64,000 nucleotides of DNA from Monosporascus cannonballus (taxonomy: Eukaryota; Ascomycota; Sordariomycetes; Xylariales), in contig QJNS01000711.1 in assembly GCA_004154925.1 (NCBI GenBank), positions 1 to 64,000 on the forward strand, in the 5' to 3' direction. A program made the position numbers and the translations under genes. Under the pieces are notes generated by a model, which ran no database searches, was not told where the DNA came from, and saw nothing but the letters and a program-made list of their open reading frames with translations. Positions 52,152 through 63,358 of the stretch are shown here, piece by piece. Within the stretch, counting starts at the first letter, position 1. The number at the start of each line of letters is the position of its first letter.

Positions 52152-53520
52152 TCACAGGAAAGCAATAACAGCCACCAGGAGACCAAGCCACACGCCCAGC
52201 ATCTCCGTAGCGGCCCCACCAGCACCACCATTGCTACTGTCATCCGTCACACGCGCGACGCCGATGGTGGTGCTGGTAGTGTAGTCGCCGCTGATGGCGA
52301 GCGCGACGGTGGCGACCGCGGCCTGCGTCTGTACGATCTGGGTCTGGGCGGTGGTGGCCTCGATGCCGCCGGCGGCGGCCGCCGTCGTGACCGTCATGGT
52401 CATGGTGACGATCTGGGTGGACGTGGGGCCCCAGCTCCAGCCAGCGCCCCAGCCGATCCAGCCATCGAAGCCGCCGCGCGCGTTCCACCCGCAGCGGGGC
52501 CCCGTGTACCAGGGGCTGCCGTCGAAGAGCGCGCAGGCCTCAACCGTCGCCACCGCGCCTCCGCCCCAGGTCCGCGGCGGCTCACCGGATGATGGGGTCC
52601 CGGTCGGCGTCCACGGCCTCGTCCCCGTCTCCGGTCCAGAGGTGCTGCTGGCGGCGTGCGCCGAGGTCCAGTACGAGCTGTGCTCGCTGTAGTCTTCACC
52701 CCCGTCCTCATCGTTCCCATCCCCGTCCTGCACCTCGTCCGCGTCTCCATCTTCGTCCTCGTCCTCATCATTCCCGTGCCAGCCCCCCGGCGGCCCGTAC
52801 CCGTACCCGTACTCGTGGCCGCCATGGTGCGGCACCCCTCCTCCTCTCGCTCTTTCCCCCGCGAACCTGGGACCAGGACCGAAAAACTTTGACTCCTCCC
52901 CGTGCCCGGAAATTGGGGGAGGGCCGCCGCCGCCGCCCCAGCTCGGCGCAGCTGACTTGAACCACCCGGGTGGCGCGCCCCACGTGACGGCGGCGCCGGC
53001 CGGGTGCGTGACGGTGACGAGTCCGGGGCCTCCGGTGCCGCCGCCGCGGCCCGCGCTGGTGCACGAGGCGTACCGGCTGCACAGCGACGAAGACAGCGAG
53101 CTGTACGAGGTGAAGACGGAGGGCGTCGCCGCACACGCGCTGCGGACGCAGGACCCCGCGGCGCCCGCCGTGTCCGCGTCGTCGCAGTACGCCTGCTGCG
53201 CGGGCCAGTAGGGCGGCGGAGGAGCCGTCGTCCTCGCGCTGCTGGCCTCTTCTCCGTGTCCCGATGATGAGGGCGAGGCGGTGGCGGAGACGAAGGCGGA
53301 TGACAGGCAGGATTGCTTAGGAGTTGCCGTGTTAGTAGTTAAATTGGTCATTGAAGCGCCTTGCACGTCTCGACGCTTGGAAGGTAAGGAGTAGACGGAT
53401 ATGGGTATCGAGATGCAAAGGGCTAATGACTGGGTAACTTACGGCGCATTCAGGGGCCCCTTTCCACCATTGCGCGAGCGCCAAGGGCGCTATAGCGGCT
53501 GCGATTATCGGGGTCCTCAT
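52152..53520 (-). CDS. GPI-anchored Cys-rich surface protein (CFEM-like N-terminus)
   Basis: Two exons, complement(52152..53315, 53443..53520), encode 413 aa. The 127-bp intron has donor GTAAGT, a perfect TACTAAC branch site and acceptor CCTAAG. The acceptor choice joins APECA to QSCLSSAF. The signal peptide is MRTPIIAAAIAPLALA. Mature residues up to about 120 contain seven Cys (APEC, QSC, AYC, GSC, SAC, SLC, ASC) spaced like fungal CFEM-type extracellular domains, though not a textbook eight-Cys CFEM. Next come a Gly/Pro-rich part, an acidic run (DEDEDEDGD) and two further Cys (EACALF, PRCGW). A Thr/Ala-rich stalk (QIVTMTMTVTT) follows, with a C-terminal GPI signal (SSNGGAGG then LGVWLGLLVAVIAFL). 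Probable role: cell-wall or membrane surface protein; heme binding is possible only if it is truly CFEM. Confidence 0.82.
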
Positions 53521-54815
53521 GGCGACCACAACGGACGATGAAAGTTATGCCTCTGATCGTCGCAGCAGCCGAAGCTCCGTCGAAGCTGACCGTATCGCCG
53601 TGTCGCTGCTATAGATCGCGGGGTACTGTTCGCTCTTCCTGGTAGAAGGGGAAAAACCCGAAACTGTAGAGCGGCTGCCAGATACTCGGGCTTCTATATA
53701 TAGTATACGGTATATGATAGATGCCAGCGTTTGAGGTGGCTTGTCGAACGGGGGGCTGTGCTGCTCAAAATGGTAAGGTCAAACAGACTCGCATATACCC
53801 TCAGCCGCTGAGCTTGGCGTAAGACACTACTTGTACATCAGCCGTGTAAGAAAGAGTGTCCAGCTTCGCGGTCGTCATCGGCCAGAGAGGTCTTAGGACG
53901 ACATACAAATAAAAGAATGTAGGGTGAGACAAAAAGAATACGGGACGAATGAGTTAGTTAGATCGAGGCACGTACAATCACGAATGCGCTTCTTCGCATC
54001 TCCGCCGTCCGGGAGAACACATTCAATGCGAATGATATAGCTGCGGAATCGAATCGTCGTACTTAGCGTAGCTGCTTAGCTGACGGCCTCCAAGACTCTC
54101 GTCCGGGTAACACAGACGGACAGACAACACATCGGCGAACGAAACAGCTGCCCCGGATAGGGCTGGGAGGGCAAAGGGGTAACTATCTAACCGCGCGTCC
54201 ACCCACCAGACTCAGTTGTTGCGCCGCCGCCTTTTTACCATCCGAGAGCCTCAGCCATCCGCCATCATCGTTCCGGCGGCGGATGCATGGATACTTACAT
54301 ATGCGAGATACTCGAGAGAGATCATCGATCAGTCAGCTCGGCCTGCAGTATGACGGACGATGGTCCGCCCTTCGGGGCCCGGCAACTTCACTACGTTAGC
54401 GGTAGAATAGCGCCCAAAACACCCTAGCCTAACCCACATTGGTTGCCCTTTCGGGGTGCCGTCGCCATCTGTGATTGGTCGGGTGATGGATGGGGCCCGC
54501 CTCCGGACCTCCCCCAACCTGAACCCCGCGGGACGAAGCACGAAGTATCTGATCCGGTTAACTCATCCAGGTATGTATATCGTGTGAAAGCGAAGACGGG
54601 ATATGCATGAAAAATAACCTTTGGCCGTGCGACGGGAGTAACGCGTAACCGAGGAGGCATTAATCATGAATAAACTTTTGCTCTGCACCCGGGGGAGAGC
54701 GGCGGAGACGAGACCTCCTGCGTGCGGATCAGCCCCAGAGGTGCGGTCGTCTAGTGTCATGTCATATCGCGTCATATCCGTGATTCTATTGTAGACGGCA
54801 GACAGGCGTCATGAA

Positions 54816-54846
<31 letters not shown>

Positions 54847-55729
54847 CGGGCCGGTGGGGGGCCACGACTGACTGGCTCATTTGCAGCGGCGGTACGGGAG
54901 CCTCAGAATTGATCGCGTATTGGGGTGTTCTAGCGATGTGCAACGCCTCCGCCTGTGACAGTTGGTTGGACTTTGTGTGTCCGCTTGTCTACCTACATTG
55001 CGCAGCAACTCTGTACCGCCCATGGTTTGTTCGCATAGGGTTGTCCGCATATGCGGGCGATGTAAATGCAGGTGCCATCGAAGCTTTACAGCGAGGCGTC
55101 TATGCACTTTCGATAGGAGAGAGCTTGTGTATTCATGAAGCCCATAGCGCCGCCCTATTTGATACCTGTGTACGGCATGGCGACGCAAAATATGAAAGTG
55201 TGCTGGGCGATCCCCTAAGCCCCGTAACGTGATCGCCTACATCGGCGCCTCAGGTAAACCAAGGACCCGGCTTCGTTATCAGAATCCAACAATGCAGTCG
55301 GTTTATTGGGACAATGTTCTACACGGCTGATCCTACTCCTGGACAACAAGCTGGAGCAGCCCTTCCTTCCTGGTCAAACCGGGACCAATGATTGCGTACG
55401 TCTCAAACGTACCGACGTAAGGCCTGCTTCCCCTGCTGAACTCCCGAAACAACGCCCCATGCGACACGACTTGTAGCCCCCAATGTGGCGCTTAAACCCT
55501 ACAATTTCCAGCCTGGCCGACAATCAATAACTCCAACCACCGGGTGACCCCGCGCTCCGTCTCGTCATCTCTTCGTGGCGCATCACCCATCTCCCTTTGG
55601 AATACTACTCGGCAGCCAAACAGCATTAACACAAAGGATGGGCGGGAAAAAGCTCCAAGTATAATCAAAAAATAAAGGGGGGTGAAACAGTAGTCATCGC
55701 CTCCCGAACCTGGACAACGGACGCTTGGC
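53521..55729. other. Intergenic with a G homopolymer
   Basis: 2.2 kb without a recognised gene. A TATA-like TATATATAGTATACGG lies near 53,695, about 175 bp upstream of the GPI-protein gene. The poly-G at 54,816-54,841 is listed separately. Confidence 0.5.
54816..54841. repeat. 26-bp G homopolymer
   Basis: An uninterrupted run of 26 G followed by CCCCGCGGG. It resembles the runs around the N gap at 63.3 kb and may be a sequencing or assembly artefact. Confidence 0.85.
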
Positions 55730-57828
55730 CTAAAGCATCGTTCCAAACGTGTCAGTCTGGATTGGCTTGCGCGGGCTGCCGTCCTCGGTGTTGGCCTTCC
55801 GGTGCCGGAAGGTGAAGCCGACGAAGAGACCCTTGCTCATCTCTTCCTCGCGGTCGGCCATGGTCTCGAGAGCCTGTTGTTTATCATGGACTTCCTTGTA
55901 CTTGGCCATGTCGGCCTCGTTGGTAAAATCGTCAAAGTATCCTGCGTCAGTTTCCGAGTCCAGCTCGGGAACGAACGGCGCCTTGGTCTGTCTCAGGGTC
56001 TCCCAGTCAACCTCGGCGAAGTAATGGTGATCCTTGATATCCTTGATATTGGAAAACCGCTTGGTTCTCGAGTTGATGCACCTAACACCTTGTTAGCAAC
56101 GCAGGGGATGCGCACGATTGCATTTCTGCTTACGTAGTAATAAAATTCCATGTGCGATTGCTGAGGAAATAGTTGGGGTCTTCCCAGACAGGGCGCTTGA
56201 GCACTTCCTTCCAGTGCTTCAAGTTTCGCCATGTCTCGTCAGCGTTAGACCCCGCGAAAGGAGGGAACCCGGTGAGAGCCTCGAACAGCATGCATCCCAG
56301 ACTCCAGTAGTCGACGGTGTAGTCGTACTCCTCGCCCCGGAGCACTTCGGGAGCCATGTAATCGGGCGACCCCACTATGGATTTCGCATAGTTGACGTCA
56401 CTTTGACGCATGGACTGATATCCTTCCCGACGTTCTGCAATGGTCCGTTTGTCCATGGCCTTCCCAAAGGGCACATCCGTCTCGGACGCCTTCTCCAGCC
56501 TGATGCGCATCGAGTTGATCTTCGAGGAAGCGATGTTGCCAGCAGCCAAGCCGAAGTCGGTTAACTTGATGTGACCAGTAGAGTCGACAAGGAAGTTTTC
56601 CGGCTTCAGATCACGGTGGATGTAGCCGAGTTTGTGGAGGGCATCAACCGAGCAGAACATTTCGGCAATGTAGAAGCGCGCATGACGGTTGGATAGAACG
56701 CCGGTATTGTTGAGAAGCGTTCTAAAGTCTCCGCCGGGTACGTATTCCATGGCAAGATAGATACTCTTGTCGTCTTGGAAAGAGTACAGGAGACGGACCA
56801 GCCACTCACTGTTGGCAGTCGTGAGGATATCTCTCTCGGTGAGGACGTGGCGAACCTCGTCTAGCTTGAACAGCAGCTTCTTGTTCATGATCTTGAGGGC
56901 GCACACCTCCTTCGTGTCCTTCTTCTGCGCGAGGTACACCTGGCCGTAACCCCCTTGACCGACCTGTGTAAGGATCTGGAAATCACCATGTCGGAGGCGT
57001 ATTCTCCGCTTGCGAAGGGCTGCCCGCTCTCGACCAGTATATTTATGCCAGAGTTTGTTGTACTCTTCCTCGTCCGTCTCGGGCGGCGGGGGTACCTCGG
57101 CTTTGAAGGCATCGAGACGCGTCTGCCTCGCACCGACATACGTAAGCAGGTCGAAGTAGTAATCCAGGAAGTCTGGGCGAGATTAGTGAGCAGAAACAGC
57201 AGCAGGAGCGGAGGGAATTCTCACATAGCTGCGTCACATTGACCAGACGGCGGACATTGGGCTTCTGCAGAATCTCGCGCTCCGCCGGTGTGAGACCTCG
57301 ATGGGTGTTAAACTTCTTGGTCGTCGGGGTGTGAGGCCTGCTATCCCTAAGCTGGTATAATTCGTGACGCGAGATGGCGGCGTGGTTGTGCTGGAAGTCT
57401 GCGACGGGTATTCTCGAGGGCGGCGTATTCTCTTGGCCTTGCCTCTTGAGCGGACTCCCAGAAGAAGAACCCGACTTGTGGATGATGCTCTCGTCGATAT
57501 TGGGGGAACCGTTTGTGGAGTTTGAGTCGTCGGCGGGCTGGAGATTGCACTTCGCAGGCGAGAGGGGGCTGGTGCTAGTCTTGGTCTGGGGTCTGCCTAG
57601 CTTGACGGGGCTATCGAGAGCGCTCGTGTTAAGTTTTAGCGCACTATCAAATGCCGTGGGGAGATCATGAGCTCCGGGAGGCACCGTCTTCTTGCTCGGG
57701 CTACCCTGGGGTGTCGAGGATGGATTAATAAAGCTGTTCGTCATCGGCGTGCTAGGACGCTCCGAAGGGAGGGACTTGGCATCCTCGCTCCGGGATGCGG
57801 GAAACATGCTCGATATGAAGCTCGCCAT
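55730..57828 (-). CDS. DBF2: Dbf2-type AGC/NDR protein kinase (mitotic exit / septation)
   Basis: Three exons, complement(55730..56081, 56134..57172, 57225..57828), encode 664 aa. Both introns are 52 bp. The start opens MASFISSMF. Residues 1-190 are a Ser/Pro-rich regulatory tail with many SP/TP sites (TSPLSPAK, SRPHTPTTKK). Then come the NDR N-terminal regulatory region (LDYYFDLLTYVGARQ, EEEYNKLWHKY) and the kinase domain: GQGGYGQV, CALKIMNKK, IHRDLKPENFLV, TDFGLAAG, SIVGSPDYMAPEVL. A long insert typical of NDR kinases sits before the activation segment. The hydrophobic-motif tail ends FVGFTFRH. This is the Mob1-bound effector kinase of the mitotic exit/septation initiation network (S. cerevisiae Dbf2, S. 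pombe Sid2, Neurospora DBF-2). Diverges from the WBP11 gene across an 852-bp shared promoter. Confidence 0.94.
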
Positions 57829-58680
57829 GACTACGAATGCCAACAGATGAGTGGCAGATGATGCGATTGGCAAAAGGATCGAGTCAAGGAGGCGGGGAGA
57901 TTCAGACAAGGTGACCAAAGATAGCACACCGCGCCGGTGTGATGTGATGATCGACTAAACAGAAGAGGGAATGGATCGATCCAGTACCAGAAACGATGCT
58001 TGTTTTGACTACAACTCCGACCAAACAATACCACACCAAACCTGGGAAAATAGATGGAATGGGAACGGAGAATGATTGGCGGGGCTTTTAATCGGCATAA
58101 ACTACGTCAATGCCAACAACCTGGGCGGGTATTGCATGCACGTGTTTCGGGTAGTAAATAAAGCTAATAGGTGAGCGAATCTGGTCGCCGGGGCAGCCAT
58201 CCTTACGTATATCATTTCAATATCGGTACAGCAACTTCATGCAGGTAGGTAGGTAACTGAGTAGTTACCTCCAAGTGTATGCGCTAAGCTCCCGGGTAGC
58301 CGGGGTGCCCCGCCCTTGGTTTCCCAGATCCGCCTTGGGCCCTTTTTGCCCACCGGCGCCGCGCGTTGCTTGCAGCTTATGAACTCTTGAACGCGCTAGA
58401 CCCGCTAAGCCAAAGGCTCTGTGCTCCCTCCCGTCTGACACTACATGGGTAACCAACGCGTACAGTGCAGCCAGACAGTGTGGGCTTAGGCTCTCTAAAC
58501 TACCACGCTAGGGATGCATCAACACCTTTGCAGTGACGCAGGTCTCCGCTCGAGAGAGCTCCGTTCTTTCCTGCAAAAACCAAACCATACGTGTATATGC
58601 AGCCTCGCACGTAAAAAAGGAATCTCCTTTTTAACCCTGTCCAGCGCGATCTCTACAGCTTCCGAATCATCCGAATCATC
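57829..58680. promoter_or_regulatory. Shared divergent promoter of DBF2-like and WBP11-like genes
   Basis: 852 bp between two divergent start codons, with no gene. It contains GCAGGTAGGTAGGTAACTGAG at about 58,241, a tandem of the TAGG unit seen in other intergenic regions here. Confidence 0.55.
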
Positions 58681-59538
58681 ATGACCAAAGAGCGCAATTT
58701 CAACCCAGTGCAAGCTCAGCGCAAAGCTGAAAAGGCCAAAGCAATCAAGAAAGGTATGTGCAACTCTTAGCGAGTCGGCTTCTGGATGAGCTAGGCTGAT
58801 GGCTTTACAGGAAAGGCAGAAGCGACCGCGCGCCGAAATGAAAAACTTGCGAAGCGAAACCCTGAGAGGCTACAAAAACAGATTGACGACCTGAAACAAA
58901 TAACAGCGAGTGGCGGCAAGCTTACAAAGCACGAAGAGTCGGTTTTGGAGGGTCTCGAGCGCGACCTAAAGTCGGTCCTTAAGGCAAGAGAAGCGTTAGG
59001 TGATCGGGCGCCTACCTTTGGTCGAGGCGGCCCTCGTCAAGGGCAACAAGGCAATGGGGTACTAGGCAAGCGGAGGAGAGATGGCGGTGATAGCAGCGAT
59101 AGCGATGTGCCGGATGACGTGAGGAATATCCCTATGCCTCGAGACACACCACCGCCGATACCAAAGGAGGTCCTCGATCAGTGGTACGCGAAGCGCAGGG
59201 CAAATAGAAACGCGAATGATACACCCCTAGGCCAACGCGATGGAGGAACATCGCAGCAACAAGGAGGCACGCCTGCTCCGGTCGAATCAAAGACAGTCTA
59301 CGAAGCCAAACCTGTGGTACGGGATTTGAGGAAAGAAGCCGTCAGCGCGTTCATGCCGACGGCTGTCATGATGAAGATGCAGAAAGGCAGCGGCAAAGGC
59401 GGTCTGATGGAACCAGAGGAAGCTGACCGCCTAGAAAAAGAGGGCTACCTGAAAACATCAGCCAAAAGCGCAAGTCCGCCAATCGAGACAAGTGGGCCAC
59501 AGAAGGTCACAATGGAGGAAGTCGAAGATGAAGAATAA
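58681..59538 (+). CDS. WBP11-type splicing factor
   Basis: Two exons, 58681..58753 and 58811..59538, encode 266 aa. The 57-bp intron has donor GTATGT. The N-terminus (MTKERNFNPVQAQRKAEKAK, then KGKAEATARRNEKLAKRNPERL) matches the Wbp11/ELF5/Saf1 N-terminal domain, a basic helix found in pre-mRNA splicing factors (human WBP11/SIPP1). It is followed by a predicted helical stretch with an EESVLEGLERDL segment, a bipartite-like basic patch (GKRRRDGG), a PPP motif (MPRDTPPPIPKE) that could bind WW domains, and a C-terminal acidic end (MEEVEDEE). It is nuclear by inference. The short overall length and single proline stretch are typical of fungal members rather than the longer animal protein. Confidence 0.9.
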
Positions 59539-60226
59539 GGCAGGGGAGTTATGGGAACTGCCCCCTTTTTAACACCAACTACAATAGGGGACATGCGCCT
59601 TATTACGGTATAACCCTCAGACGAAGCGTTGTGAATGGGTAATGAGGTATTTCGTCCTAATATCATTGCGAACGCAAAGGGATTTCTCCCAGTCATACGC
59701 ACCGCCTTCTCGTGTCGATTACGCGATACCATGCCGGCAACATAGGAGGTAAATGCCGCTATAAGCTAGATAGGTATTCCCCAGTGTTATTGGCCCATTG
59801 TGCTGAGTGCGATAGAGAGGCTCATGGTGGGGGTCAATGAGTTCAACGGGGTCTGGCAACCTGTGCTGCGACGTAAGAGGAGGATATGTATGTTGTGCCG
59901 ACGGAATGTGGTAACATATTGCAGGGTATAGACAGGGGCTCTCTCCCCCAAGAAGCCCAGAAGGGCGCGCGCTAGTCGGTTCTTTACCCACTTCTCCGAC
60001 TACGGGAGCGGCAACTCCAGTTATTACTAAAAGTAACTGTATTCGTCTTCTAACCGCCATGGTCCAAGCAATCATTTATACCTATGTACCTACCTCCCTG
60101 CCCCGGGTAGGAAGACGTCAGATGTCGGTGAAATTGCCTATTTAACCGACCATGCAAGAAATTTGCGGAACGCTCAACTTTCGCTGCAGTGGCTGATGGC
60201 GGCGGAAAACTCAACCATCAGCAACC
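59539..60226. other. Intergenic, with possible small secreted ORF
   Basis: Holds the weak minus-strand ORF at 59,719-60,060 (listed separately) and the promoter of the MCT-like transporter. Confidence 0.45.
59719..60060 (-). CDS. Possible small secreted protein
   Basis: 113 codons starting at the second ATG (MAVRRR), which opens a good signal-peptide-like segment (RIQLLLVITGVAAPVVG). The rest (ESPCLYPAICYHIPSAQ, GIYLLCCRHG) has four Cys and no recognised fold. Codon bias is weak and there is no conserved motif, so this may be chance. Promoter and transcript evidence would decide. Confidence 0.3.
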   Translation of the reverse strand: MAVRRRIQLLLVITGVAAPVVGEVGKEPTSARPSGLLGGESPCLYPAICYHIPSAQHTYPPLTSQHRLPDPVELIDPHHEPLYRTQHNGPITLGNTYLAYSGIYLLCCRHGIA

Positions 60227-61693
60227 ATGGGAGAACGGGAAGAAGCCCAAGACGCAACACCGCTCCCCGTTTCGGTGACAGAGAACCGGCCGGAGCACTC
60301 AAGTCATGAAAAGGGCGAAGTGGACTTCAGCTCGAATCCCAGCCCGCAGCCTTTTATCGTGCAAGATGACGGGACGCCTCCGGAAGACAGGTCGGATGCT
60401 GACTCTGGACCGGAAACCCTGCTAGGTGATGAGACATACCCGGAAGGCGGTTTGCAGGCATGGCTCGTCGTCTTGGGAGCGTGGTGCGCTCTGCTGGCCG
60501 CACTGGGCTTGATGAATTCTATCGGCACTTTCCAGACATATGTTGCGACGAATCAATTATCCGCCTATGAGGAAGGGACTGTCGGCTGGATCTTCTCTCT
60601 CTATTCCGCCTTGGCCTTCTTCTGTGGCATCTACATCGGACCGCTATTTGACAGGTTCGGACCGAAGTGGTTGATCTTCCCTGGGAGCGTCTGCGTTGTT
60701 GCGGCCGTCATGATAATGAGTGCCTGTACGGGTAGGTCGGCTGGAAATCCAGGCTGTCGGGATAGAATATACTAATTCTGTCTAGAATACTGGCATTTCC
60801 TTCTCACCTTCGGTTTCCTGAGCGGCGTGGGGACGTCGCTCCTGTTCACCCCCTCGATCACCGCCGTGGGCCACTTCTTCCGCGACCGCCGCGGCCTCGC
60901 GTCGGGGATCGCCAGCACCGGCGGCGGCGTCGGCGGCATCATCTTCCCCCTGATGCTGACGAGCCTCTTCGAGCGCGTGGGCTGGGCCTGGGCCGTGCGG
61001 ATCCTGGGGTTCCTCTGCATGTTCCTGCTGATCTTCGCGAACCTGCTGATCCGCAAGCGCCTGCCCGCCGCCAAGAACGCGAGCCCGCACCCGGACTTCC
61101 GCATCTTCCGGGACCGCGCCTTCGCCCTGCTGACCTTCGGCGTCTTCCTGCTTGAGTTCGGCCTCTTCATCCCGCTCGCCTACATCTCGAGCTACGCCCT
61201 GAGCAGGGGGTTCGACGCCACCTTCGCCTTTCAGATCGTGCCCATCCTGAACGCGGGTTCCGTCTTCGGCCGCGTGTTCCCCGGGTGGTTGGCGGATAAG
61301 ATCGGCCCGTACAACTCCAACCTCATGTCTCTGTGCATTACCATCTTCGGCTGTTATGTCGTGTGGCTCCCGTTTGGCGGCACGACGCCCGGGCTGGTCA
61401 TCTTTGCGGTCCTGTTCGGGTTTGCGACGGGCAATAACATCAGCATCACCCCCGTGTGCATCAGTAGATTGTGTCATACGCAGCACTATGGGCGTTACTA
61501 CGCCACTTGTTATACGATTGTGTCCATCGCCTGTCTGATCGGCATCCCCGTCGGGGGCAGTATCGTGCAGGCTACCGACGGTGACTATTGGGGCCTGATC
61601 GTCTTCGTCGGTCTTACGCAGGCCCTCGCGTTTGGTTTTATCTATGCGGCTAAGGCCGTTAAGGTCGGATGGAAGCCTTGGACGAAGTTCTAA
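60227..61693 (+). CDS. MFS transporter, monocarboxylate-porter (MCT/MCH) type
   Basis: Two exons, 60227..60731 and 60786..61693, encode 470 aa. The 54-bp intron has donor GTAGGT, branch site TACTAAT and acceptor TCTAG. The cytosolic N-terminal tail (1-78) is acidic and ends with the family hallmark YPEGGLQAWLVVLGAW opening TM1. TM2-TM3 carry LFDRFGPKWLI, and TM4-TM5 carry SITAVGHFFRDRRGLASGIASTGG, split here as SITAVGHFFRDRR and GLASGIASTGG. Twelve membrane helices are expected, with a mid-loop (KRLPAAKNASPHPDF). Fungal MCH members include riboflavin transporter Mch5 and many of unknown substrate, often next to metabolic clusters; no such cluster is visible here. The antisense frame of 307 codons is a shadow. 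Confidence 0.92.
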
Positions 61694-62811
61694 TCGATGG
61701 CCCACTGATGACGGGCGAATGAAAGACGACTAATGTATACACGAGAGAATGAGACGTGAACCGACTATATCTGCCTACACGGCGTTCTCGAAGGGGAATA
61801 AGTACTGTACACGAGGTAATGATATCAGAGACGACTAGGTCTGCTTATACGGCCAGTCATAGGACGGAGTAAAGGAATGATATGGGATTAAGACGGCGTT
61901 CATGAGGCTTGCGAGCCGCTTATACAATCTTATTTAGTTTTACTTTCACCAGCAGCCATAACACTGAATTGGGATCAAGAAACAACTTGATATAATATTA
62001 CACCGGTATCTAGCTGTTATAAATAATGTTCAGGAGACGGCTCGATGGTACCGTTACTCCGTTCACAGACGGTTGAACAACCCCAATTAGCCCTAGACAT
62101 CCCATCAGAAAAGCAGAGATATCTTCACAGTGAAAAATATACCGCTGGTTGTCGACTTACCTCCCCGCGTCTTCATACAGCGAACGCTTTACCGATGTTC
62201 CGAGGAGTTGAGGCCTGGACGAGGGCGCCTGCCCCGAACTTAGAAAAGCGAAGAAAAAAAAGTGGAAGAAGAGAAAAACGCTCACTTGCCTCCCGCCCCC
62301 ATTATCATACACGCGAACTAAACGTACGCCACATCTTTTCCAAACGACCTTCGGAACTGCCATCCAGCGCCATATAACGCGGGACCAACGAAAACGACGA
62401 GGAGATCGGATTAGTCTTTCTTGATTACCACTATCATCCCCTCAACACCCGTCCTCCCTGCAAGCTCCACACACAGAGACACACACACATACCCATATAT
62501 TAAAGACAAACGTGAGTTCTAAGCTGGGTACCGTAGCTAGATAGCCAGCTGCTGTTGTTGTTCGCCTCTTTTCCCCGGGGGAGGGGCGGCGGCTACCGTG
62601 AGGATGGATGTTTGCTCCCCTATCTATCTACTCAGCATTAGCATGTTCGCGCGGGGGCCGCAGTAGATAGGTAAGTGGGCGGGCATACAGGGAAAACGAA
62701 GAGGAGGGACGAGAGAAGACGGACCGACGTGGAAAAGTCGCCTGGAACGATGTTGTATGCAAACAAGTGGGGGCTACTTGCAATAATAATCACTACGGGA
62801 TTCCGGAAGAA

Positions 62812-62821
62812 GGGGGGGGGG

Positions 62822-62883
<62 letters not shown>
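62812..62883. repeat. G14-C58 homopolymer block
   Basis: 14 G (62,812-62,825) run directly into 58 C (62,826-62,883). The abrupt G-to-C junction forms a perfect inverted homopolymer and is a likely assembly or polymerase artefact. Confidence 0.9.
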
Positions 62884-62884
<1 letters not shown>

Positions 62885-63270
62885 CGCACGCCGGGACGTC
62901 GGGGAAGTCAGTCGCGGGCGCTCGCTCGCTTCGCTTGCCGCGGGAGGGGGCCGCGCCCGGCTCCGTCATCCGCAGCCCGTAAGTTAGTAGTGGGTGGGAG
63001 ATCACGCGCGGACGGGGAGCATAAAATAAGGAAGCGATCCCGGGTGCCCGGGGTTCACAAGGCTAAAAAGGCCGAGGGACAGCGCTAGGCATACGAGGTA
63101 TCTGTATTATTCATCATGCAAGCACAGAAAAACGACGATGAGAGCGCGGAAGGCGGCGCATGCGGGCTGGCCGGTAGCCGGATATCATCACCGTCTGCCT
63201 CCTCCTCGACCTCCGCCGACAGCGCATCCACATATACGACCCGAAGATCAAGCAACTCGAACCCGCGCGG

Positions 63271-63358
63271 CGGGGGGCGGGCGGGGGGGGGGCGGGGGGG
63301 GGGGGGGGGCGGGGGNNNNNNNNNNAGATCAACCAAATCCCAACCCCCCCCCCCCCCC
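63271..63358. other. Assembly gap (10 N) flanked by G and C runs
   Basis: A G-rich run (63,271-63,315) ends in ten N (63,316-63,325), followed by about 18 bases and then a C15 run (63,344-63,358). This marks a scaffold join; length and sequence here are not reliable. Confidence 0.95.

Noticed and set aside
60782..61705. 307-codon minus-strand open frame
   Set aside because: Antisense of the MCT-like transporter exon 2.
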